Shown piece by piece: positions 32,085 through 41,028 of a stretch of 64,000 nt of DNA. The stretch spans positions 248,001-312,000 of the forward strand of contig NZ_JAIOAA010000002.1 of assembly GCF_019890675.1 (NCBI RefSeq). Direction: 5' to 3'. The notes below the pieces were generated by a model. It made no database searches, had not been told where the DNA came from, and worked only from the letters and a program-made list of their open reading frames with translations. Positions within the stretch are counted from its first letter, which is position 1. Every line of letters starts with the position of its first letter. Source of the DNA: Micromonospora sp. PLK6-60. Lineage in GTDB: Bacteria > Actinomycetota > Actinomycetes > Mycobacteriales > Micromonosporaceae. The position numbers were made by a program, and so were the translations under genes.

Positions 32085-33194
32085 ATGGCGACGGACGCGC
32101 TCGCCGCGCCGGCCACCACGCCGGCCGGATCGCCGCGCCGCAAGGGCGGCATCCGCGGCAACGAGAACGTCACCGGCTGGCTCTTCGTGGCGCCGGTGAT
32201 CGTGATCGTCGGTCTCTTCGTGCTGCTGCCGATCCTGATGGCGCTCTGGGTGAGCCTGACCGACTGGAACGGCCAGGGCAGCCCGTTCACCGGCAAGGTG
32301 CCGTTCGTCGGCGCGGACAACTACACCCGGCTGTTCACCGAGGAGGGGCTGGCCCGCCGGGACTTCATGACCAGCATCCGGAACAACATCTACTACGTGG
32401 CGATCGTGGTGCCGGCGCAGACCGCGCTGGCGCTGGGCCTCGCCCTGGTGGTCAACAACCGGATGCTCAAGGGGAAGGGCTTCTTCCGCAGCGCCTTCTA
32501 TTTCCCCTCGGTCACCAGTTCGGTGGCGATCAGCGTGGTCTTCCTGTTCCTCTTCGCCAACTCCGGCGCGGTGAACCAGCTGCTCGGCCTGTTCGGCATC
32601 GACGGACCGCAGTGGTTCTCCGACGCCCGGGGCGTGCTGCACCTGCTGCTCGGCACGGTCGGCGTGGACAACCCGCCCGCCGCGCTCACCGACGGCGGCC
32701 CGTTCGGGCTGACCTGGTGGGACTGGCTGGCCGGGCCGAGCGTCGGCATGGTCTCCATCATCTGCCTGGTGATCTGGACCACCTCGGGGACCTTCATGCT
32801 GATGTACCTGGCCGCGCTGCAGAACGTGCCGGTGGCGCTGGACGAGGCGAGCACGCTGGACGGCGCGACCCGCTGGCAGCGGTTCCGGCACGTCACCCTG
32901 CCGATGATCAAGCCGACCACGTTCCTGGTGCTCACCCTCGGCCTGATCGGCTCCTGGCAGGTCTTCGACCAGGTGTACGTGATGAGCCAGGGCGAGCCGG
33001 CCAAGACCACGCTCACCCCGGCCTACCTGTCGTACCGGACGGCGTTCCGGGACTTCGACTACGGCCGCGGCGCGGCGATCTCGTTCGTGCTCTTCCTGAT
33101 CATCATCCTGCTCACGCTGGTGCAGCGCCGGATCATGGCCGACCGGGACGAGCCCCGGCGCCGGTGGTGGCGGCGCACGGGGGAGGGGTCCTGA
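32085..33194 (+). CDS. sugar ABC transporter permease (MalF-like)
   Basis: A 369-residue inner-membrane subunit. After a short cytoplasmic lead, the first helix is WLFVAPVIVIVGLFVLLPILMALWVSL, and the ATPase-contacting EAA loop is ALDEASTLDGATRWQRFRHVTLPM. ATG 32085 follows a very strong purine run GGGAGGAGGGG. An in-frame start at 32034 lies inside the upstream hairpin and is rejected. It pairs with the next permease one base downstream. Confidence 0.93.
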   Translation: MATDALAAPATTPAGSPRRKGGIRGNENVTGWLFVAPVIVIVGLFVLLPILMALWVSLTDWNGQGSPFTGKVPFVGADNYTRLFTEEGLARRDFMTSIRNNIYYVAIVVPAQTALALGLALVVNNRMLKGKGFFRSAFYFPSVTSSVAISVVFLFLFANSGAVNQLLGLFGIDGPQWFSDARGVLHLLLGTVGVDNPPAALTDGGPFGLTWWDWLAGPSVGMVSIICLVIWTTSGTFMLMYLAALQNVPVALDEASTLDGATRWQRFRHVTLPMIKPTTFLVLTLGLIGSWQVFDQVYVMSQGEPAKTTLTPAYLSYRTAFRDFDYGRGAAISFVLFLIIILLTLVQRRIMADRDEPRRRWWRRTGEGS

Positions 33195-33195
33195 C

Positions 33196-34080
33196 ATGGC
33201 CGTGCTCACCGAACGACCGGCGGCGCCCGTGCGGCGCCGGGACCGCGGCGCCCGCACCCTGGTCAACCGCTTCCTCGGGTACGCGGTACTGGTCTTCTTC
33301 GCGCTCGTCTTCCTCTATCCGTTCGTCATCCAGCTCGGCAACTCGCTCAAGACGCAGGAGGGGGCGGCGGCGAACCCGCTGTCGCCGTTCCCCGACCCGC
33401 TGACGTTCGCCGGCTTCGAGCGGATCTTCGCCGGCACCAACTTCCCGCTCTGGCTGGGCAACTCACTGCTGGTCACGGTGCTGGTCACGCTGGGCCGGGT
33501 GTTCTTCGACTCGCTGGCCGGCTACGCCCTGGCCCGGCTGCGGTTCCGCGGGCGCGCCGGGCTCTTCGCCGCCGTCATCGCGGTGATGGCGGTGCCCGGC
33601 GTGGTGCTGCTGATCCCGAAGTTCCTGGTGCTCAACCAGCTCGGCATCTACAACAGCTACGCCGGGCTGATCGTGCCGCTGATCGCCGACGCGGCGGGCG
33701 TCTTCATCATGAAGCAGTTCTTCGAGTCGATCCCGGTCAGCGTCGAGGAGGCGGCCCGGATCGACGGGGCGAGCGTCTTCCGGACCTTCTGGTCGGTGGT
33801 GCTGCCGATGGCGAGGCCGGCGCTGATCACGCTGACCATCCTGTCGTTCCAGGGCTCCTGGAACGAGTTCCCGCACAGCCTGGTCTCGGTGCAGGACCCG
33901 CACCTGTTCACCCTGCCCCGCGGCCTGGCCGACCTGGTGAGTGGCTCGCTGGGCAAGGGCACGCAATATCCGCTGAAGCTCGGCGCGGCGCTGCTGGCCA
34001 CCATCCCGGTGGCCGTGCTCTTCATGATCTTCCAGCGCTACTTCGTGCGGGGCGCCAACGAGGGCGCGGACAAGGGCTGA
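33196..34080 (+). CDS. sugar ABC transporter permease (MalG-like)
   Basis: A 294-residue inner-membrane subunit with six helices, starting at LGYAVLVFFALVFLYPFVIQLG. The EAA loop reads VEEAARIDGASVFRTFWSVVLPMARP. Together with the binding protein and the MalF-like permease it forms a CUT1 family importer for oligosaccharides. A strong hairpin seven bases after its stop ends the operon. Confidence 0.93.
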   Translation: MAVLTERPAAPVRRRDRGARTLVNRFLGYAVLVFFALVFLYPFVIQLGNSLKTQEGAAANPLSPFPDPLTFAGFERIFAGTNFPLWLGNSLLVTVLVTLGRVFFDSLAGYALARLRFRGRAGLFAAVIAVMAVPGVVLLIPKFLVLNQLGIYNSYAGLIVPLIADAAGVFIMKQFFESIPVSVEEAARIDGASVFRTFWSVVLPMARPALITLTILSFQGSWNEFPHSLVSVQDPHLFTLPRGLADLVSGSLGKGTQYPLKLGAALLATIPVAVLFMIFQRYFVRGANEGADKG

Positions 34081-34086
34081 GCTCTC

Positions 34087-34117
34087 CCGGTGGCGGGCCG
34101 GCGCGGCCCGCCACCGG
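34087..34117 (+). terminator. terminator of the sugar importer operon
   Basis: A perfect 14-bp stem, CCGGTGGCGGGCCG at 34087-34100 with its complement at 34104-34117, and a three-base loop. Confidence 0.8.
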
Positions 34118-34155
34118 TCCGCCGTGACTGTTCCGGCGCCGACGGGCGACCGCCG

Positions 34156-34174
34156 CATGCATCATGAATGCATG
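34156..34174. promoter_or_regulatory. toxin-antitoxin promoter/operator palindrome
   Basis: CATGCAT-CATGA-ATGCATG is a perfect 7-bp-arm palindrome that overlaps the antitoxin start codon. CATCAT at 34160-34165 is six bases before that ATG and fits a -10 box, so binding here would shut the promoter. Autoregulation by antitoxin is the rule for such pairs. Confidence 0.55.
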
Positions 34175-34426
34175 GTTGCGCTTCAGATTCGCGACGTGCC
34201 CGAGGAGGTACGGGACGCCCTGGCGGCCCAGGCCAAGGCGCGCGGGCAGTCGCTCCAGGCGTACCTGCTGGAGTTGGTGGAGACCCAGGCCCGGCGCCTG
34301 CGCAACACCGCGGTTTTCGATCGGTTCGCCGGGCGGTCGGACGGCGCGCGTTCCCTGCCGGGCGAGACCGCCGCCGAGGTGGCGGAGCAGCGTGAGCAGC
34401 GCGGGTCGTGGGGGGACGCCGCGTGA
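34172..34426 (+). CDS. VapB/FitA-type antitoxin
   Basis: An 84-residue protein. The N-terminus VALQIRDVPEEVRDALAAQAKARGQSLQAYLLELVE is a ribbon-helix-helix DNA-binding domain of FitA/VapB type; the C-terminal 35 residues are the toxin-binding tail (RFAGRSDGARSLPGETAAEV). Its stop overlaps the GTG of the toxin gene by four bases. The start at 34172 is fixed by the palindrome and -10 box around it. Confidence 0.85.
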   Translation: MVALQIRDVPEEVRDALAAQAKARGQSLQAYLLELVETQARRLRNTAVFDRFAGRSDGARSLPGETAAEVAEQREQRGSWGDAA

Positions 34427-34821
34427 TCGTCGTCGACGCGTCCGTGCTGGCGGACGCCCTGGTCGACGACGGGCCGATGGGTGACGCGGCGCGGGTGGAG
34501 CTGAGCGCCGACCCGCACTGGGCCGCGCCGAGCCATCTCCTGGTCGGGGTGCTGTCGGTGATCAGGGGCAAGTCCCTCGGCCGGAAACCCGGCCTCGCCC
34601 GAGCCCAGGAGGCCGTCGACGCGCTTCCCTCGCTCGTCATCGACGAGGTCGGTGTGCCGCTGTTGGTGGACCGAATGTGGCAGTTGCGTGGCAACGTCAC
34701 CGCGTACGACGCGGCGTACGTGGCGGCGGCGGAGTTGCTCGGTTGTCCGCTCGTCACCGGGGACGGCCGGCTCGCCAAGGTCAGCGGCGTGCGCTGCGAG
34801 ATCCGGCTGCTCGCCACCTGA
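34423..34821 (+). CDS. VapC-type PIN domain toxin, one acidic residue missing
   Basis: A 132-residue PIN domain protein, normally a Mg2+-dependent RNase that cuts tRNA or rRNA. Three of the four acidic residues are visible: D5 in VVDASVL, D96 in YDAAYVAAAE and D114 in VTGDGRL. The second one, a Glu in the motif L-x-x-E-V-L-S-V-x-R, is Gly42 here (LLVGVLSVIRG), coded GGG where GAG would be expected. The toxin may therefore be weakened or dead. It is coupled to the antitoxin by a GTGA overlap. Confidence 0.83.
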   Translation: MIVVDASVLADALVDDGPMGDAARVELSADPHWAAPSHLLVGVLSVIRGKSLGRKPGLARAQEAVDALPSLVIDEVGVPLLVDRMWQLRGNVTAYDAAYVAAAELLGCPLVTGDGRLAKVSGVRCEIRLLAT

Positions 34822-34844
34822 GCACCGGCGCGGGGCGTACGGGC

Positions 34845-35426
34845 TCAGTCGGCGGCGGGTGGCTCGGTGGGGACCGCCACGTGCCAGCGGACCTGGGGCA
34901 CGAGCATGTCGTCGACGTCCAGCGCCCGGGCCGCGCCGTCCGGCTCCCAGCCGGTGCCGGTGAGGAACTTCCGGGTCGCCTCGTCGCCGTCGAACGTCCA
35001 GGCCAGCGCGCGGGTGAGGCCGTCGGTGCGCCAGTGGTCGACGGCGGCGGCCAGCAGCCGGCTGCCGTGCCCGCGCCGGCCCCAGCGGGGCTCGACGAGC
35101 AGGTCGGTCACCGCCACCGTGCCCGCCCCCAGCGCCTCCGCCGGCTCGCCCGGGGCGAGTGCCTCCTCGTCGGCCGGACCGGCCGCGATGAACCCCACCA
35201 GATAGGATTGCTCGGCCTGCTCGACGGCGACCAGCACCCGGTGGGCGCCCGAGGGCGGCTCCTGCACCGCGGCGCTCCACCGCCGGGCGAGCCACCCCTC
35301 GTCCAGGTTGTCGAGCACGTGCCGGGGCAGGATCCGGCGATAGGCGACCCGCCAGGTCGCGAGCTGGATGCGTGCGATTTCGCCGGCGTCCTCGGGACGC
35401 GCCGGGCGGACGTACCCCGAAGCCAT
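34845..35426 (-). CDS. GNAT family N-acetyltransferase
   Basis: A 193-residue acetyltransferase. It begins YVRPARPEDAGEIARIQLATWRVAYRRILP, and the acetyl-CoA motif is VTDLLVEPRWGRRGHGSRLLAAAV; the C-terminal FDGDEATRKFLTGTGWEPDG closes the fold. The substrate is unknown. ATG 35426 has TAGGCT eight bases upstream on the minus strand, which also overlaps the start of the divergent glycosyltransferase gene. Confidence 0.87.
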   Translation of the reverse strand: MASGYVRPARPEDAGEIARIQLATWRVAYRRILPRHVLDNLDEGWLARRWSAAVQEPPSGAHRVLVAVEQAEQSYLVGFIAAGPADEEALAPGEPAEALGAGTVAVTDLLVEPRWGRRGHGSRLLAAAVDHWRTDGLTRALAWTFDGDEATRKFLTGTGWEPDGAARALDVDDMLVPQVRWHVAVPTEPPAAD

Positions 35427-35431
35427 GACAC

Positions 35432-36760
35432 GTGAGCCTACGCAGGGCGGTGAAGACGGTGGTGTCGCAGGGTGCCGCGCGGACGTTCCGGCAGGTCGTC
35501 GCCGTGGCCGCGCTCGCCGCCGCGGTGGCCTGGTTCGTCGGGGTCTTCGCCGCCCGGCACGGCTTCTTCGACCTGCGGGTCTACTACGGCGCACTGCGCT
35601 ACTGGACGCACGACGGCGGCCAGATCTACGACTACCTCAAGCCGATGACCCAGTACGGCTTCACCTACCCGCCGTTCGCCGCCCTGGTCATGCTGCCGAT
35701 GGCGTACCTGTCCTGGCCGGTGGCGGTGACGGTGAGCGTGGCCGCCAGCGTGGTGGTCAGCGTCGTGCTGATCTGGTGGCTGGTCGACCCGATCGCCCGC
35801 CGGCAGGGGTGGGCCCGCTGGTTCGCCCTCGCGGTGGCGCTCTGCCTGGCCGCCGCGTTCGAGCCGATGCGCGAGACGGTCAACTTCGGCCAGGTCAACA
35901 TGCTGCTGCTGTTCCTGGTCGGCGCGGACCTGCTGCGGCTGCTGCCCCGGGGCAGCCGGTGGGCCGGGGTGGGCGTCGGCCTGGCCACCGCGATCAAGCT
36001 GACCCCGGGCATCTTCATCGTCTACCTGGTGGTCACCCGGCGCTGGTGGGCGGCGGGCACCGCCACCGTCACCGCCGCCGCGGCGACGCTGCTCGCCGGC
36101 GCCCTCTTCCCGGACGCCTCCCGCGAGTTCTGGACCGCCGCGCTGTGGAACACCGACCGGGTCGGCGAGCTGGCGTTCATCTCCAACCAGTCGCTGCGCG
36201 GGATGGTGGCCCGGCTCGCCCCGGAGCATCCCAGCACCTTGCTCTGGCTGGCGCTGGTGCTCGGCGCGCTGGCGATCTGGGCCCGCCGGTCCCGCACCGC
36301 CGTGGCGGCCGGCGACGAGGCCGCCGGCTTCGCCCTCACCGGCGTGCTGATGTGCCTGGTCAGCCCGGTGACCTGGGTGCACCACCTGGTCTGGCTGATC
36401 CCCGCGCTGATCCTGCTGGTGGACGACGCGACGGCCGCCCCGGCGGGCAGCCGCCGCCGGCGCGCCCTGCTGGCCTTCGCCGCCGTCGCGTACGCCCTGC
36501 TGATCAGCCGGATCGTCTGGGCCTGGGAGGAGGACTTCGCCGGCCTGGGCGGCTTCCTGGGCAGCAACGCCTACGTCTGGGTCAGCATCGCACTGCTCCT
36601 GCTGCTGCCGGTGCGTCCGGAGCGGGCGCGGTCCGGCCCGGCCGCGCCCGGTGGCCCGTCAACCGTCGAGCCGGCCGGCGTAGCGCAGCTCGACCAGGCC
36701 GACCGGGGGCCGACCGCCGGCCAGCGGCACCGGATAGGTGGACCGCTCGCCGTCGGGTGA
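35432..36760 (+). CDS. glycosyltransferase 87 family (polyprenol-phosphate-mannose type)
   Basis: A membrane glycosyltransferase of up to 442 residues. It has about ten helices and the GT-C landmarks FFDLRVYYGALRYW, with the acidic residue in the first external loop, and YGFTYPPFAALVMLP. Actinobacterial GT87 enzymes add mannose from polyprenyl-phosphate-mannose to lipoglycans. The start is uncertain: GTG 35432 and GTG 35450 are both possible. The reading frame ends at 36760, so the last 34 codons overlap the convergent GNAT gene on the other strand. Confidence 0.85.
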   Translation: MSLRRAVKTVVSQGAARTFRQVVAVAALAAAVAWFVGVFAARHGFFDLRVYYGALRYWTHDGGQIYDYLKPMTQYGFTYPPFAALVMLPMAYLSWPVAVTVSVAASVVVSVVLIWWLVDPIARRQGWARWFALAVALCLAAAFEPMRETVNFGQVNMLLLFLVGADLLRLLPRGSRWAGVGVGLATAIKLTPGIFIVYLVVTRRWWAAGTATVTAAAATLLAGALFPDASREFWTAALWNTDRVGELAFISNQSLRGMVARLAPEHPSTLLWLALVLGALAIWARRSRTAVAAGDEAAGFALTGVLMCLVSPVTWVHHLVWLIPALILLVDDATAAPAGSRRRRALLAFAAVAYALLISRIVWAWEEDFAGLGGFLGSNAYVWVSIALLLLLPVRPERARSGPAAPGGPSTVEPAGVAQLDQADRGPTAGQRHRIGGPLAVG

Positions 36761-37210
36761 CAGCCCGGCCCGCTGGAAGAACCGCCGGGCCCGGTGGGCC
36801 GCCGCCAGCACCCAGACCCGGTAGTCGGTCCAGCCCTGGCCGGCCAGTCCGGTCCGGGCCCGGGCCAGCAGCGCCGGCCCGGCCCCCGCGCCCCAGTACG
36901 CCGGCTCGACGAACAGCCCCACGATCTCGCCCCGGGTCAGGTCCAGGTCGTCGCGGTCCTGGTTGTTGCGGTACGGCCCGAACGTGGCGAAGCCGACCAC
37001 CGCCCCGTCGGCCTCGGCGAGCAGAGTGGTGAACGGGTGCTCCGGGTCGGCGGTGCCCAGGTCCCGCCGGCGCTGCGCCCAGGCCAGCGGGTTGAGCCGG
37101 CGCAGCACCTCGTCCGGCATGATCCCGGCGTAGCCGGCCTGCCAGCCGTGGATGTGCACGCGGGCGACCGCCTCCGCGTCGTCCGGCTCCTCGTGGCGGA
37201 TGCTGAGCAT
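36659..37210 (-). CDS. GNAT family N-acetyltransferase
   Basis: A 183-residue acetyltransferase. [34 protein letters not shown] is the typical opening of the RimI-like/puromycin-acetyltransferase-like group, and [25 protein letters not shown] is the acetyl-CoA motif. ATG 37210 is chosen from alignment memory; ATG 37249 is also in frame. Its 3' end overlaps the end of the GT87 gene by 102 bases on the opposite strand. Confidence 0.82.
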   Translation of the reverse strand: MLSIRHEEPDDAEAVARVHIHGWQAGYAGIMPDEVLRRLNPLAWAQRRRDLGTADPEHPFTTLLAEADGAVVGFATFGPYRNNQDRDDLDLTRGEIVGLFVEPAYWGAGAGPALLARARTGLAGQGWTDYRVWVLAAAHRARRFFQRAGLSPDGERSTYPVPLAGGRPPVGLVELRYAGRLDG

Positions 37211-37289
37211 CTGTCCGTTGTATGCCTCGATGGCCGTGCGGTCCAGCATCCCGCTCCGGCGTCGTACCGATGGATTAGGGTGCCCGACC

Positions 37290-38519
37290 ATGGCCGTACC
37301 GGAATCGCTGTCGTTGGCCCAGGCCCGGCGGGTGGCGCTGGCCGCCCAGGGCTTCGCGGACCCGGCGCCCACCGGCGCGCCCACCCGCCGGCACCTGCGC
37401 CGGGTGCTGGACCGGGTCGGGCTGATCCAGATGGACTCGGTGAACGTCCTGCAACGGGCGCACTACCTGCCGCTCTACAGCCGGCTCGGCCCCTACCCGA
37501 CCGCGCTGCTGGACACCGCCGCCTACCGCCGCCCCCGCGAGCTCTTCGAATACTGGGGGCACGAGGCGTCGCTGGTGCCGGTCGGGCTGCACCCGGCGCT
37601 GCGCTGGCGGATGGCCCGGGCCCGGGACGAGGCCTGGGGCGGGATGCGCCGGATCGCCCAGGAGCAGCCGGAGCTGGTGGCCTGGGTCCGCGACGAGGTG
37701 GCCGCCCGGGGGCCGCTGACCGCCGCCGAGATCGAGCACGACGCGCCCCGGGAGACCGGCAACTGGGGCTGGAACTGGTCGGCGGTCAAGCGGGCGCTGG
37801 AATACCTGTTCTGGGCCGGCGAGGTGACCGCCGCCGAGCGCACCACCTCCTTCGCCCGCCGCTACGACCTGCCGGAGCGGGTGCTGCCGCCGGCCGTGCT
37901 CGACGCGCCCACCCCGACCGAGGCCGACGCGCACCGCGCCCTGGTCGCGCTCGCCGCCCGCTCGCTCGGGGTGGCGGCCGAGGTGGAGCTGCGCGACTAC
38001 TTCCGGCTGCCGCTGGCCGGTGCGCGCCGGGCGATCGCCGAGCTGGTCGAGGCGGGCGAGCTGACCCCGGTCACCGTCGCGGGCTGGCGGCAGCCGGCGT
38101 ACCTGCACGCCGACGCCCGGCTGCCCCGCTGGGTGCGCGGCAACACCCTGGTCAGCCCGTTCGACCCGGTGGTCTGGGAACGGTCCCGCACCGAGCGGCT
38201 GTTCGGCTTCAGCTACCGGATCGAGATCTACGTGCCGGCCCCGCAGCGGGTGCACGGCTACTACGTGCTGCCGTTCCTGCAGGGTGACCGGTTCACCGCC
38301 CGGGTCGACCTGAAGGCCGACCGGAAGGCCGGCGTGCTGCTGGTGCCGGCCGCCTGGGTGGAGCCGGGCGCCGACCCGGGGGAGACCGCCGTGGCGCTCG
38401 CCGCCGAGCTGTACCGGCTCGCCGGCTGGCTGGGCCTGGACGCGGTCGCCCCGCCGGCGGCCGGGGATCTGGCGGTCCCGCTGGCCGCCGCCCTGGCGGG
38501 CGTGGCGGGTGTACGGTGA
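37290..38519 (+). CDS. YcaQ/AlkX-type winged-helix DNA glycosylase
   Basis: A 409-residue protein of the HTH_42 family. E. coli YcaQ and Streptomyces AlkZ unhook DNA interstrand crosslinks and other bulky alkyl adducts. The catalytic motif appears as [22 protein letters not shown] near 48, and WGHEASLVP and [14 protein letters not shown] are further family landmarks. The Q-x-D form is the one seen in the YcaQ branch. ATG 37290 has TAGGGT eight bases upstream. Its stop overlaps the -10 box of the next gene. Confidence 0.87.
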   Translation: MAVPESLSLAQARRVALAAQGFADPAPTGAPTRRHLRRVLDRVGLIQMDSVNVLQRAHYLPLYSRLGPYPTALLDTAAYRRPRELFEYWGHEASLVPVGLHPALRWRMARARDEAWGGMRRIAQEQPELVAWVRDEVAARGPLTAAEIEHDAPRETGNWGWNWSAVKRALEYLFWAGEVTAAERTTSFARRYDLPERVLPPAVLDAPTPTEADAHRALVALAARSLGVAAEVELRDYFRLPLAGARRAIAELVEAGELTPVTVAGWRQPAYLHADARLPRWVRGNTLVSPFDPVVWERSRTERLFGFSYRIEIYVPAPQRVHGYYVLPFLQGDRFTARVDLKADRKAGVLLVPAAWVEPGADPGETAVALAAELYRLAGWLGLDAVAPPAAGDLAVPLAAALAGVAGVR

Positions 38520-38523
38520 GCGC

Positions 38524-39165
38524 GTGACGAGCGTTGACCGGCCCGCCGCCCCCGGGCAGGAGCAGCCGCCGGCGTGGTCGCCCGAGCCGGGGCAGCCCGG
38601 CCCGGCCGAGGCGGGCCAGCCGGCGCCGGTCGGGGCCGGTCAGCCGGCCGGGGCCTGGACGGCCGAGGCGGGTCAGCCCCCGCCGCCCGCCTGGTCCTAC
38701 CCGTATCCGGCCCCCGAGCCGGACCGGTTCACCCGGTTCGTGCTCCGGCTGCACGACCGCGCGCCGCGCTGGGCGCTGCCGCTGGGCGCGCTCGCCTGCG
38801 TCGGCATGGGCATGGCGTACGCCCTGCTCAGCGACCCCACCCGCAGCGACCCGGACGCGGCGCCGAGCTGCCTGCTCAAGCTCACCACCGGGCTGGACTG
38901 CCCGGGCTGCGGCGGCACCCGCGCCCTCTGGTACGTGCTGCACGCCGACCTGCCGGCCGCCGCGCGGCACCACTTCGTCTTCGTCTTCGCGCTGCCCTTC
39001 CTGGCCTACCTCTTCGTGGCCTGGGCCGGAAAGCAGGCGTTCGGCTGGCGGCTGCCGCAACTGCGGCTCGACAACCGGGTGATCGCCGGCTTCCTGGTCG
39101 GGTGGCTGGTCTTCTCGGTGGCCCGCAACCTGCCCTGGGCCCCGTTCACCGCCCTCTACGTCTGA
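38524..39165 (+). CDS. DUF2752 membrane protein
   Basis: A 213-residue protein. The first 65 residues are Pro/Ala/Gln-rich and disordered (several GQP repeats), followed by three membrane helices. The DUF2752 signature is [21 protein letters not shown] at about 127-147, preceded by [10 protein letters not shown]. Function is unknown. GTG 38524 has TACGGT at 38512-38517, six bases upstream and overlapping the stop of the glycosylase gene, so it appears to be transcribed separately as a leaderless message. Confidence 0.83.
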   Translation: MTSVDRPAAPGQEQPPAWSPEPGQPGPAEAGQPAPVGAGQPAGAWTAEAGQPPPPAWSYPYPAPEPDRFTRFVLRLHDRAPRWALPLGALACVGMGMAYALLSDPTRSDPDAAPSCLLKLTTGLDCPGCGGTRALWYVLHADLPAAARHHFVFVFALPFLAYLFVAWAGKQAFGWRLPQLRLDNRVIAGFLVGWLVFSVARNLPWAPFTALYV

Positions 39166-39250
39166 CATCCGCCCCGAGGCGGACGTGGGCGCGTTCACGG
39201 CGGCGCGCCCAGGTTTCGCCTCGGGCCCACCGGCCACTACAGTCGCAGGA

Positions 39251-39997
39251 ATGCCGGAGATGGTGCAGCCCCAGGTCAAGCTGATCGCGTGGACCCAGTT
39301 CGAGGCACCCGACGAGGTGCCGTGGTCGACCGACGCCGAGGGCGGTCAGGCCCTCGCCGAGTTCGCCGGCCGGGCCTGCTACCAGTCCTGGAAGAAGCCC
39401 AACCCGGCGACCGCGACGAACGCCGGCTACCTGGCGCACATTCTCGACGTCGGCCACCTGTCGGTGCTGGAGCACGGCTCGGTGACCTTCTACTTCTCCG
39501 GCGTCTCCCGGTCCTTCACCCACGAGCTGATCCGGCACCGGCACTTCTCGTACTCCCAGCTCTCCCAGCGGTACGTGCCGGAGCGGGACGCGGCGATGGT
39601 CGAGCCGGGGGTGATCGCCGACGACCCGGAGCTGCACAAGAAGTTCGTCGAGGCGACCGAGGCGGCGGTCCGGGCGTACACCGAGCTGCTGGCGGGCCTG
39701 GAGGCCCGGTTCACCGACGAGCCCAACCCGACGCTGCGCCGCAAGCAGGCCCGGCAGGCGGCCCGGGCGGTGCTGCCCAACGCCACCGAGACCCGGATCG
39801 TGGTCACCGGCAACTATCGGGCCTGGCGGCACTTCGTCAAGATGCGCGCCACCGAGCACGCCGACGTGGAGATCCGCGAGCTGGCCGTGGAGTGCCTGCG
39901 TCAGCTCTCACGCGTGGCGCCGAACGTCTTCGCCGACTTCGTGATCAGCAAGCTGCCCGACGGCACCGAGGTCGCGGCCAGCCCGCACGCCGAGTGA
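39251..39997 (+). CDS. thyX: FAD-dependent thymidylate synthase ThyX
   Basis: A 248-residue flavin-dependent enzyme that makes dTMP from dUMP with methylene-tetrahydrofolate and NADPH. The ThyX motif [14 protein letters not shown] is at about 95-108, and the C-terminal [22 protein letters not shown] contributes the substrate Arg. ATG 39251 has TACAGT seven bases upstream. It precedes dapA, as in mycobacteria (thyX-dapA-rnj). Confidence 0.97.
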   Translation: MPEMVQPQVKLIAWTQFEAPDEVPWSTDAEGGQALAEFAGRACYQSWKKPNPATATNAGYLAHILDVGHLSVLEHGSVTFYFSGVSRSFTHELIRHRHFSYSQLSQRYVPERDAAMVEPGVIADDPELHKKFVEATEAAVRAYTELLAGLEARFTDEPNPTLRRKQARQAARAVLPNATETRIVVTGNYRAWRHFVKMRATEHADVEIRELAVECLRQLSRVAPNVFADFVISKLPDGTEVAASPHAE

Positions 39998-40049
39998 CTC
40001 CTGAACCTTCCCCACCGGCCGCCCGACGGTCGTCCGCTAGGTTGATGAC

Positions 40050-40976
40050 ATGACGCACGACCACCCTGCCGCTTCGCAACGAGGCGTGTCGCGTCCGTTC
40101 GGACGAGTGATCACGGCGATGGCGACCCCGTTCACGGCCGACGGTTCGCTCGACCTCGACGGCGCCGCCCGGCTCGCCGCCCACCTCGTCGACGAGCAGG
40201 GCAACGACGCGCTGGTCGTCAACGGCACCACCGGCGAGTCGCCCACCACCACCGACGCGGAGAAGGAGCGCCTGATCCGTACGGTGGTGGAGGCGGTCGG
40301 GGACCGCGCGCAGGTGGTGGCCGGGGTGGGCACCAACGACACCCGGCACACCATCGAGCTGGCCGCCGCCGCCGAGAAGGCCGGCGCGCACGGGCTGCTG
40401 GTGGTGACTCCGTATTACAACAAGCCGCCGCAGAGCGGGTTGCTGCGGCACTTCACGGCCGTGGCCGACGCCGCCGGGCTGCCGATCATGCTGTACGACA
40501 TCCCCGGCCGGTCCGGGGTGGCCATCGCCACCGACACCCTGGTGCGCCTGGCCGAGCACGACCGGATCGTCGCGCTCAAGGACGCCAAGGGCGACCTGAC
40601 CGCGACCTCCTGGGTGACCAGCCGCAGCGACCTGGCGGTCTACAGCGGCGAGGATTCGCTGACCCTGCCGCTGCTGGCGGTCGGCGCGGTCGGCGTGGTG
40701 GGCACCTCCACCCACTTCAGCGGCCTGGACACCCTGCGGATGATCGAGGCGTACGAGGTCGGCGACATGGCCGGTGCGCTGGCCCTGCACCAGCGGCTGC
40801 TGCCGCTGTACACCGGCATCTTCCGCACCCAGGGCATCATCCTGGTGAAGGCGGGACTGGCCGCCCACGGGCTGCCGTCCGGCCCGGTGCGCCCGCCCCT
40901 GGTGGACGCCACCGCGGACGAACTGGCCCAGCTGCGCGCCGACTGCGCCGCGGCGGGCCTGGCACTTCCTGAATGA
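40050..40976 (+). CDS. dapA: 4-hydroxy-tetrahydrodipicolinate synthase
   Basis: A 308-residue TIM-barrel aldolase that condenses pyruvate with aspartate semialdehyde. NGTTGESPTTTDAEKERL holds the pyruvate-binding TTGE, Tyr149 lies in MLYDIPGRSG, and Lys177 in IVALKDAKGD forms the Schiff base. ATG 40050 has TAGGTT six bases upstream. It supplies the substrate of DapB and is followed by rnj after 52 bases. Confidence 0.97.
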   Translation: MTHDHPAASQRGVSRPFGRVITAMATPFTADGSLDLDGAARLAAHLVDEQGNDALVVNGTTGESPTTTDAEKERLIRTVVEAVGDRAQVVAGVGTNDTRHTIELAAAAEKAGAHGLLVVTPYYNKPPQSGLLRHFTAVADAAGLPIMLYDIPGRSGVAIATDTLVRLAEHDRIVALKDAKGDLTATSWVTSRSDLAVYSGEDSLTLPLLAVGAVGVVGTSTHFSGLDTLRMIEAYEVGDMAGALALHQRLLPLYTGIFRTQGIILVKAGLAAHGLPSGPVRPPLVDATADELAQLRADCAAAGLALPE

Positions 40977-41028
40977 TCAAACGACACGACGGACGCCGGG
41001 TGACGGCGTCGCAGAATGAGGTGGACGC

